From Candidatus Wirthbacteria bacterium CG2_30_54_11 (lineage in GTDB: Bacteria; Patescibacteriota; CG2-30-54-11): a stretch of DNA of 5,501 nucleotides. Made by a program: the position numbers and the translations under genes. Positions 1-4,715 of the stretch are shown here, in pieces (positions within the stretch are counted from its first letter, which is position 1; each line of letters opens with the position of its first letter). Where the stretch lies: NCBI GenBank assembly GCA_001873755.1, contig MNZT01000071.1:1-5501 (forward strand), read 5' to 3'. Under the pieces are notes generated by a model, which was given only the letters and a program-made list of their open reading frames with translations, searched no databases and had not been told where the DNA came from.

Positions 1-554
1 TGTGTCTGGGAGCCAGAGGTTTTGACAAGACCGACAAGGATCGCTATGTGGCCAAGGTCATGAACGTCATCCTCGGCGGCAACATGAGTTCCCGTCTGTT
101 CATCGCGGTCCGCGAGCGTCAGGGGCTGTGCTACTACATCCATTCCTCAGTGGGCAGCTACCATGATACCGGCGAGTTCGACATCCAGGCCGGCGTGGAT
201 ACGACCCGGATACCCCAGGCCGTGGAAGCCATCATCCGGGAAGTCCGTACCATCCGTGACGAAAAAGTGACGGCCAAAGAGCTTCACAAGGCCAAGGAAT
301 ACATCAAAGGCAAGACCGTGCTGTCGCTCGAGGATTCATCCGATGTCATCCAGTACTATGGCATGCAGGAGCTTTTAGACGGTCAGGTGCTCACTCTGGA
401 CGAGAAATTCCGCCTGATCGACCAGGTGACGGCTGATGATATCCAGAAATATGCTGCCCGTCTGTTTACCGATGACAGGCTCAATTGTGCACTCATTGCC
501 CCTCCGTCTGCGGTCAACCTGGAACAGCTGAACAAACTGCTCCACTACGCATAA
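1..554 (+). CDS. M16-family zinc metallopeptidase, C-terminal part (5'-truncated by window)
   Basis: The frame is open from the left edge (first whole codon at 3) and ends in TAA at 552-554, giving 183 visible residues. The reading begins CLGARGFDKTDKDRY and continues with LGGNMSSRLF and VRERQGLCY. This is the hallmark of the second, non-catalytic M16 domain (family: LGGGMSSRLFxxVREkxGLaYs). The later stretch with helices around AKEYIKGKTVLSLED and the final VTADDIQKYAARLF also fit that domain. The zinc-binding HxxEH motif lies in the first domain, outside the window, so catalytic competence cannot be judged. M16 proteins of this size class are typically two-domain processing or oligopeptide-degrading peptidases. 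GTG 48 and ATG 60 are internal codons, not starts, because conserved sequence continues upstream of them. No terminator is visible after the stop. Family assignment is firm; substrate unknown. Confidence 0.9.
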   Translation, partial: CLGARGFDKTDKDRYVAKVMNVILGGNMSSRLFIAVRERQGLCYYIHSSVGSYHDTGEFDIQAGVDTTRIPQAVEAIIREVRTIRDEKVTAKELHKAKEYIKGKTVLSLEDSSDVIQYYGMQELLDGQVLTLDEKFRLIDQVTADDIQKYAARLFTDDRLNCALIAPPSAVNLEQLNKLLHYA

Positions 555-565
555 GCGATGAGGGC

Positions 566-595
566 TTGAAATCAAGCAGAAACTGATGTTACACT
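566..595 (+). promoter_or_regulatory. Candidate promoter for infC-rpmI-rplT
   Basis: TTGAAA (566-571) matches 5 of 6 bases of the -35 consensus. After an 18-base spacer comes TACACT (590-595), preceded by TG plus one base (587-589), which makes an extended -10. Transcription would start near 602, leaving a leader of about 29 bases with the infC ribosome binding site. The -10 hexamer matches only 4 of 6, and transcription from the peptidase gene upstream could also enter the cluster. Confidence 0.42.
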
Positions 596-616
596 ACCTT
601 CGGTTTCCCCTCACTT

Positions 617-623
617 AAAGGAG
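617..623 (+). promoter_or_regulatory. Strong Shine-Dalgarno that fixes the infC start
   Basis: AAAGGAG lies seven bases before ATC 631 and four bases before ATC 628. It directly follows the in-frame TAA at 616-618, overlapping its last two bases, so the gene cannot begin further upstream. No ATG, GTG or TTG in the infC frame lies between this site and codon 733, so the site points to a non-canonical ATC start. The TTG at 624 is out of frame. Confidence 0.8.
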
Positions 624-630
624 TTGCATC

Positions 631-1155
631 ATCAAAACCAAACAGCGAACCAATACGGATATCCGGGTTCCGGAAGTCAGGCTCATTGATGAAAAGGGTG
701 TCCAGCTGGGTGTCGTACCCATCGCAGAGGCATTGCGCATAGCAGAAGAGAGAGGTCTGGATGTGGTCGAGGTTTCGCCTCAGGCGGTTCCTCCGGTCTG
801 CAAGATCCAGAACTATGACAAACTGCGCTATGAACGGAAGAAGCAGGAAGAAAAGGCTCGTAAAATGACCCGCAAGCAGGAGCTCAAAGAGATCAGACTG
901 ACTCCCAACACCGGCGAAAATGATATCCAGATCAAGGTCAACCAGGCCAGAAAGTTCCTCGAAGCCGGAGACAAAGTATCGGTCTCGATCAAGTTCATGG
1001 GACGGGAGATCACTCATCCGCAGCTGGGCAAGGACATCCTGCAGAAGGTCAAAGACGGCTTGCGCAATGTCGCGGTGGTAGAGTCCGCACCCATGTTTGA
1101 GCGGCGCAAGCTCTTCATGATATTCAAACCGGCTCTGGACGAGGGGAAAAAATAG
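631..1155 (+). CDS. infC: Translation initiation factor IF-3, with non-canonical ATC start
   Basis: IF3 binds the 30S subunit, prevents premature 50S joining and proofreads the start codon and initiator tRNA. The N-domain reads IRVPEVRLIDEKGVQLGVVP then EALRIAEERGLDVVEVSP, a textbook match. A charged linker (about residues 67-85) leads to the C-domain with KEIRLTPNTGENDIQIKV, FLEAGDKV and FMGREITHPQLGK. From ATC 631 the product is 174 residues, a normal IF3 length. The start is chosen from Shine-Dalgarno spacing (7 bases); the adjacent ATC 628 is the alternative. A start at TTG 733 would delete the conserved first third of the N-domain and is rejected. In E. coli, infC starts with AUU and IF3 represses its own translation by rejecting that codon; the same autoregulation is inferred here. 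The family signature around residues 58-71 reads KIQNYDKLRYE, with Q and D at positions usually hydrophobic and Gly/Ser/Asn. Confidence 0.95.
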   Translation: MKTKQRTNTDIRVPEVRLIDEKGVQLGVVPIAEALRIAEERGLDVVEVSPQAVPPVCKIQNYDKLRYERKKQEEKARKMTRKQELKEIRLTPNTGENDIQIKVNQARKFLEAGDKVSVSIKFMGREITHPQLGKDILQKVKDGLRNVAVVESAPMFERRKLFMIFKPALDEGKK

Positions 1156-1190
1156 GGTGACCCGGGCGCTTTCCTGAAATCACCTTTTCT
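1154..1190 (+). terminator. Weak hairpin plus T-rich tract between infC and rpmI (possible attenuator)
   Basis: AGGGTGA (1154-1160) can pair with TCACCTT (1180-1186) over seven base pairs, one of them a G-T wobble. The 19-base loop contains CCCGGG. A T-rich run (1185-1190, continuing TTTCTTT) follows. The large loop makes this a poor intrinsic terminator. It overlaps the infC stop codon and could cause partial termination, RNA processing or r-protein-dependent control of rpmI-rplT. It may also be chance. Confidence 0.3.
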
Positions 1191-1253
1191 TTCCGAAGAA
1201 ATTGTGATATTGTTTTACATCGTCGACGTTAGACCATGAAGAGAATAGAATAT

Positions 1254-1448
1254 ATGCCCAAACTCAGGACCAAATCAGGCATCAAAAAACGCTTCAAAGT
1301 AACGCCCACCGGCAAGGTGATCCACCTCGTCTCGGGCGGCGCCAAACTCAAAGCCCACAAATCCAGCCGCACCAAACGCAAGTATAATCAGCCGGCTGTA
1401 CTGGAAGGGCATCAGAAAGCAATTTTCAAAAAAGCACTCGGCAAATAA
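1254..1448 (+). CDS. rpmI: 50S ribosomal protein L35
   Basis: Small basic protein of the large ribosomal subunit. The 64 residues match the family's usual length of about 64-66. The N-terminus MPKLRTKSGIKKRFKVT is the standard L35 opening, followed by TPTGKV and the Lys/Arg-rich region AHKSSRTKRK, and the C-terminus ends in FKKALGK. Start ATG 1254 is preferred over the in-frame ATG 1236 because MPK is where family members begin. The purine-rich GAAGAGAA (1238-1245) acts as a ribosome binding site for 1254 and would lie inside the longer version. The neighbours infC (98 bases upstream) and rplT (23 bases downstream) form the conserved IF3-L35-L20 cluster, which elsewhere is feedback-regulated by L20. 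Confidence 0.96.
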   Translation: MPKLRTKSGIKKRFKVTPTGKVIHLVSGGAKLKAHKSSRTKRKYNQPAVLEGHQKAIFKKALGK

Positions 1449-1471
1449 TTTACCGTTCAGGAGCAGGATAA

Positions 1472-1831
1472 ATGACTAGGATCAAAAGAGGCGTAACCGC
1501 TCATCACAGGCATAAAAGAGAACTCAAACGGGGCGAAGGCCACCGTGGTACCCGGAGCAAGAATCTCAAACGGGTCAGAGAGGCCAACCTCCATGCGGGT
1601 GATTATGCCCGCCGAGACCGCAGAGCCAGAAAACGTCAGATGCGACAGCTCTGGGTAGTCAGACTGAATGCGGCAGCTCGCCTCCAGGGAGTGCCCTATA
1701 GAGAGCTGATCGCCGGATTAAAGAAAGCCAACATCCTGATCGACCGGAAGATGCTCGCGGATATAGCCATACGCGAGCCGGCTGCTTTCACTTCTGTCAT
1801 CTCACAGGTAAAAGTGGCCCTGGGCCGTTAA
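1472..1831 (+). CDS. rplT: 50S ribosomal protein L20
   Basis: An rRNA-binding protein needed early in 50S assembly. In several bacteria L20 is also the translational or transcriptional autoregulator of the infC-rpmI-rplT cluster. The 119 residues equal the usual length. The N-terminal basic extension opens MTRIKRGVTAHHRHK and includes GHRGTRSKNLKRVREA. The globular part contains YARRDRRARKRQMRQLW, RLNAAAR and GLKKANILIDRKMLADIA, all characteristic of L20. The segment GEGHRGTRSKNLKR departs from the more common KGYRGRRSKLFR. AGGAG (1459-1463) sits eight bases before the ATG. The stop is followed 27 bases later by an intrinsic terminator, so rplT is the last gene of the cluster. Confidence 0.97.
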   Translation: MTRIKRGVTAHHRHKRELKRGEGHRGTRSKNLKRVREANLHAGDYARRDRRARKRQMRQLWVVRLNAAARLQGVPYRELIAGLKKANILIDRKMLADIAIREPAAFTSVISQVKVALGR

Positions 1832-1858
1832 ACTGCTTTTTCGATGAAATTCTGCGGT

Positions 1859-1888
1859 AACAGGATAGCGAACAGTTATCCTGTTTTT
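1859..1888 (+). terminator. Intrinsic terminator of the infC-rpmI-rplT cluster
   Basis: Perfect 9-bp stem AACAGGATA (1859-1867) with TATCCTGTT (1877-1885), a 9-base loop, and a TTTTT run (1884-1888) that overlaps the stem's end. It sits 27 bases after the rplT stop. A second T-run at about 1895-1901 has no convincing stem before it. Confidence 0.87.
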
Positions 1889-1991
1889 CTTGTCCTTTTT
1901 TCAGATCGGCGTCCGGTTGTATTATTCCTTCGGGTCTGGAAGGCTGACAGCGGAAATCCGGCGGTATGAAAGGTGGGGGCAGCAGCGCGCG

Positions 1992-2020
1992 TTGACTTGA
2001 CCCTCTGGCCGTAGTATAAA
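1992..2020 (+). promoter_or_regulatory. Sigma70-type promoter for the lipoprotein gene
   Basis: The -35 TTGACT (1992-1997, 5 of 6) and -10 TATAAA (2015-2020, 5 of 6) are separated by exactly 17 bases. The start would be near 2027, giving a leader of about 39 bases before ATG 2066. It lies after the rplT terminator, so the lipoprotein gene is an independent transcription unit. The rest of the gap, 1889-1991, shows no ORF, tRNA or clear repeat. Confidence 0.75.
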
Positions 2021-2065
2021 CTATCCGTAAATTCTCTCGTTTAATTATTCAGAAAAAGGAGTTCC

Positions 2066-3181
2066 ATGTTCAAGAAACTTACTGCTTTGTTTTCAGTGGT
2101 AGCGCTCGTCGTCGTAGCCACTGGATGCACGTTCAGCAAGCAGAGCGATTCGGGCGCCGCAGTCTCGAAGTCAGAAGCTCAGAACAACCCTCAGGCAGTT
2201 CTCGATGACAGCTTTGGAAAAACAGCCGATGTGAAAAGTGCAAAAGGATCGCTCGCCATCACCTTTGATGTCGAATCATCTTCTGACTCCGGCAGCGGGA
2301 ATATTGATATGAGTTTTGCGGTTGATTCTACTGACGAGACAGAGCCGGTCGCCGATATATCCTTGACCGCAGCACTCGATATGGGCGCCAGCGGCAGTGT
2401 TGAACTTCAGAACACCCAGTTCCGTGTGACCGGGAACAAGCTATATTTCAATATCGCCGGCCTCGATATTACCGGTGAAGAGCTCGGCGGCGACAGCATC
2501 ACGGCCATGCTGGCTGCATTCTTCGATCAGTGGTTTGTGATCGATCCCGAGAGCCCCATGGTCCAGGAAATTATGGCCTCAGCCACTGAGTCGGTCGATG
2601 TTTCCGTTTCCACCGAAGACCAGTTGACCCCCGAACAGATGGATAGTTTCCTGAGCATCCTGTCCAGTGCCCGGTTTGTGACCGGCGTGACTTACTCTAC
2701 CGAGGAAAAGGTCGGCGGGGTGAATTGTGTCGAGGTCAGCTTCACCGGTCTGGATGCAGACGGCATCATCAAACTCGTGAAAGCACTCAACACGGAATTT
2801 GGCGGTGAAGACGCAGAAGAGCTCACAGCTGCTGACGAAAAAGAGATTGCTGATGCGCTCAAGGACATCGAGGCTTCAGGCTCGTTCTGGGTAGGCAAGG
2901 ATGATGGACTCCTTCGCAAGGCAGATCTCACCATCGCCATGGACCAGGATGGGGATACTGTCACTTTTGGTATTGTCGCCACGATGACCGATTACAATCA
3001 GCCAGTGCCTGTTCAGACCCCGGCCGGTGCGCAGGATTTCATAGAGGCCATCACTCCTTTCCTGGAGTCATTCGGTGGCAGCGGTCTCGATACTACCGAT
3101 TATTCGGATTACACGGACTATACTGATTACACCGATATGTATACCGATGAGGAGTTGAACGATCTGCTCAACAGTCTCTAG
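2066..3181 (+). CDS. Predicted lipoprotein, possible LolA/LppX-like fold, with acidic D-Y-S/T repeat tail
   Basis: I do not recognise a named gene. The 371-residue protein starts with a lipoprotein signal: MFKK, hydrophobic LTALFSVVALVVV, and lipobox ATGC with Cys21 as the predicted lipidated residue. The mature protein is strongly acidic with a Ser/Gly/Asp-rich linker. Alternating-strand segments (about residues 60-70, 78-105, 110-132), a helical WF-containing part (about 145-170), and a C-terminal portion with GVNCVEVSFTGLD, GSFWVGKDDGLLRKADLTI and TMTDYNQPVPVQTP resemble the half-barrel of LolA/LppX/DUF6612-type lipoproteins. That link is pattern-based, not proven. Residues 345-356 are four D-Y-S/T triplets. 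GGAG (2058-2061) lies four bases before ATG. The gene has its own promoter and a strong terminator, so it is monocistronic. A cell-surface ligand-binding or envelope role is inference. Confidence 0.85.
   Translation: MFKKLTALFSVVALVVVATGCTFSKQSDSGAAVSKSEAQNNPQAVLDDSFGKTADVKSAKGSLAITFDVESSSDSGSGNIDMSFAVDSTDETEPVADISLTAALDMGASGSVELQNTQFRVTGNKLYFNIAGLDITGEELGGDSITAMLAAFFDQWFVIDPESPMVQEIMASATESVDVSVSTEDQLTPEQMDSFLSILSSARFVTGVTYSTEEKVGGVNCVEVSFTGLDADGIIKLVKALNTEFGGEDAEELTAADEKEIADALKDIEASGSFWVGKDDGLLRKADLTIAMDQDGDTVTFGIVATMTDYNQPVPVQTPAGAQDFIEAITPFLESFGGSGLDTTDYSDYTDYTDYTDMYTDEELNDLLNSL
3098..3133 (+). repeat. Four in-frame 9-base repeats encoding D-Y-S/T
   Basis: The units GATTATTCG, GATTACACG, GACTATACT and GATTACACC encode DYS, DYT, DYT, DYT, followed by a degenerate DMYT. 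They lie near the C-terminus of the lipoprotein. The units differ at silent positions in all three codons, so the peptide pattern is better preserved than the DNA. Confidence 0.85.
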
Positions 3182-3211
3182 TGGTTGGATATGGCAGGTC
3201 AGGCATATTCG

Positions 3212-3246
3212 AAGAGGGCGGCAGGTATTTCTGCCGTCCTCTTTTT
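3212..3246 (+). terminator. Strong intrinsic terminator after the lipoprotein gene
   Basis: A 13-bp stem with one G-T wobble: AAGAGGGCGGCAG (3212-3224), loop GTATTT (3225-3230), CTGCCGTCCTCTT (3231-3243), with a TTTTT run at 3242-3246. It starts 31 bases after the TAG stop and separates the lipoprotein unit from the next promoter. Confidence 0.95.
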
Positions 3247-3265
3247 GCAAAGCTGTGGGTTTTTA

Positions 3266-3294
3266 CTGACAAATGGATAGCCCTTTGGTATAAT
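3266..3294 (+). promoter_or_regulatory. Near-consensus promoter for the Ig-like protein / histidine kinase unit
   Basis: CTGACA (3266-3271, 5 of 6), a 17-base spacer, then a perfect TATAAT (3289-3294) preceded by TGG (3286-3288), an extended -10. Transcription would start near 3301, leaving a leader of about 54 bases. It is the strongest promoter in the window and likely constitutive, as no operator-like repeat flanks it. Confidence 0.85.
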
Positions 3295-3354
3295 TAATGG
3301 ATATGTTATTCTTTCATCGGCGGAATTAATACAATTTAACAGGAGATGTCGCAC

Positions 3355-4689
3355 ATGCTTTACATGATTGAAAGAATGAGGACGGTCTTCTTGGTAGCAG
3401 GGCTTGCAGTCATCATCGCGGTGCCGCAGCTGGTGCGTGCGGAAGCTCTTGCCCAGCCGTCAGATGCCAATATAGCGACCATCACAGAGCCTGCGGACAA
3501 AGAGGTCCTCGCAGGTATGGTAGAGATAATCGTGCTGGCGCGCTCCGCTACCAGGGTCGAATATACCATTGTGAACGAAACCAGCCGCAAGTCCATCACT
3601 CTGGGTACTGCTCTCAAGCAGGGCACGGAGACCTGGGTATTTTCCTGGGACACCACGAGAGGTATTTCGGATGGTACCTATACACTGTATGCCAAGGCAA
3701 CGGGTGCTGTGGGGAACTTCGCTTCAGACCCCATCCAGGTGACGGTGCTAAATGGTGATGATCCTGTCACCACCACACCCGGGGATGACCCGAGGATCCT
3801 GGTGCTTACAACCCCGGTGGCCGGAGCTACCCTCAGCGGCAGCATCCCGGTATCAGTTACTGGTCAGGCGAACGGGGTGTATTTATTCGCTCTGACGCAG
3901 GGCGATCAGCAATTGAGCTACATCGGTGAAGCAACTGAGGGAGGAAATGGCTCCTGGGCTCTCACCTGGAATACTGCCAGTCTGGATGACGGAGCGTATG
4001 AACTCTATGCCAGGAGTGCTGCCATGGGTGGAGAGGAATGGATGAGCCAGATGGTAGCGGTCGTGGTTTCCAATGGACTGTTGCGTCCATCTGATGACCC
4101 GAACCTCCCGGTCGGGATCGGCCAGGAGTATATAATATTGGAAGAATCAGCTCCGACGCTCGTGCCGGTCGACGATAAAGGACGCATGGAGACGCTACTA
4201 GAAACCAATGCTGATGCTGAAGTGCTCGACAATGCCACAGTCTCCAACGTCACCTTGTACAAACTGAATACTTCCACCGTTCCCGGGACGGTGGAAGTTG
4301 CAGGGAAAACGGTCCTGCAGGGCAGAGGTCCTGCCAATGCTGCTATCACCATCAATGTCTTCAGCGAACCGATCGTGGCGACGACCACGACCGATGCGGA
4401 CGGCAACTGGGTCTATACCATCGATAGTTCTCTCACCCAGGGCTCCCACGAAGTGTATATGACGGTCAGCGATAATAGCCGGAACGTGGTCGGTCGCAGC
4501 CGCCTTTTTGAATTTCTGGTGAGCGAAGCGGTGGCAGCTTCGGATGAAGTGACCGAGACCGTGACCACTGCAGTGAGCTCCAATCGTACCCTGCTCGAGA
4601 AATACAGCTACGCGGTAGGCGGGGTCATCATCGTCGTCCTCGCTCTGTTCCTGGTGATCCAGCGTATAGCCAAAAAGAACCATTCCTAG
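3355..4689 (+). CDS. Secreted, membrane-anchored protein with about three Ig-like domains
   Basis: No named gene is recognised. The 444-residue protein has a Sec signal (positives up to R9, hydrophobic VFLVAGLAVIIAVPQLV, likely cleavage after VRA at about 29 or after ALA at about 33). Domain 1 (about 38-133) and domain 2 (about 147-239) are related to each other: WVFSWDTTRGISDGTYTLYA aligns with WALTWNTASLDDGAYELYA. A linker (240-305) leads to domain 3 (about 309-391), with TVLQGRGPANAAITI and DADGNWVYTIDSSLTQGSHEVY, typical of bacterial Ig-like/Big modules. A Thr/Ser/Glu stalk is followed by one transmembrane helix (about 418-435) and the basic tail QRIAKKNHS, so the domains face outside. 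There is no LPXTG motif. Start ATG 3355 lies nine bases from AGGAG (3341-3345); in-frame ATG 3346 abuts that site and is unlikely. The kinase gene follows after 26 bases without a terminator. Adhesion or sensing is inferred. Confidence 0.85.
   Translation: MLYMIERMRTVFLVAGLAVIIAVPQLVRAEALAQPSDANIATITEPADKEVLAGMVEIIVLARSATRVEYTIVNETSRKSITLGTALKQGTETWVFSWDTTRGISDGTYTLYAKATGAVGNFASDPIQVTVLNGDDPVTTTPGDDPRILVLTTPVAGATLSGSIPVSVTGQANGVYLFALTQGDQQLSYIGEATEGGNGSWALTWNTASLDDGAYELYARSAAMGGEEWMSQMVAVVVSNGLLRPSDDPNLPVGIGQEYIILEESAPTLVPVDDKGRMETLLETNADAEVLDNATVSNVTLYKLNTSTVPGTVEVAGKTVLQGRGPANAAITINVFSEPIVATTTTDADGNWVYTIDSSLTQGSHEVYMTVSDNSRNVVGRSRLFEFLVSEAVAASDEVTETVTTAVSSNRTLLEKYSYAVGGVIIVVLALFLVIQRIAKKNHS
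4271..4297. repeat. Perfect 10-bp inverted repeat inside the Ig-like protein gene
   Basis: CTTCCACCGT (4271-4280) is the exact reverse complement of ACGGTGGAAG (4288-4297), with a 7-base loop TCCCGGG. An 8-base palindrome TCCCGGGA sits at the centre. It codes for STVPGTVEV at the entry to Ig domain 3. No T-run follows, so it is not an intrinsic terminator. Confidence 0.8.
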
Positions 4690-4715
4690 TTCATCGATCC
4701 CAAACAGGAACCAAC

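Noticed and set aside
559..613. Long-range helix TGAGGG (559-564) with CCCTCA (608-613) as an L20-type leader for infC
   Set aside because: Only six pairs, and the likely promoter at 566-595 would place the transcript start after the first arm. The small hairpin GCTTG-AAAT-CAAGC (564-577) also has no T-run.
733..1155. IF3 starting at TTG 733 (140 residues)
   Set aside because: The same frame carries the conserved IF3 N-terminus (IRVPEVRLIDEKG...) upstream of 733, and no ribosome binding site precedes this TTG.
1236..1253. Six-residue N-terminal extension of L35 (MKRIEY)
   Set aside because: L35 proteins start with MPK, and the purine-rich ribosome binding sequence lies inside this extension.
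3346..3354. ATG 3346 as start of the Ig-like protein
   Set aside because: It directly abuts AGGAG (3341-3345) with zero spacing; ATG 3355 has a nine-base spacing.
4198..4683. Open frame on the - strand (161 residues) within the Ig-like gene
   Set aside because: Shadow of the + strand gene; composition is atypical and no start signal or family match is seen.
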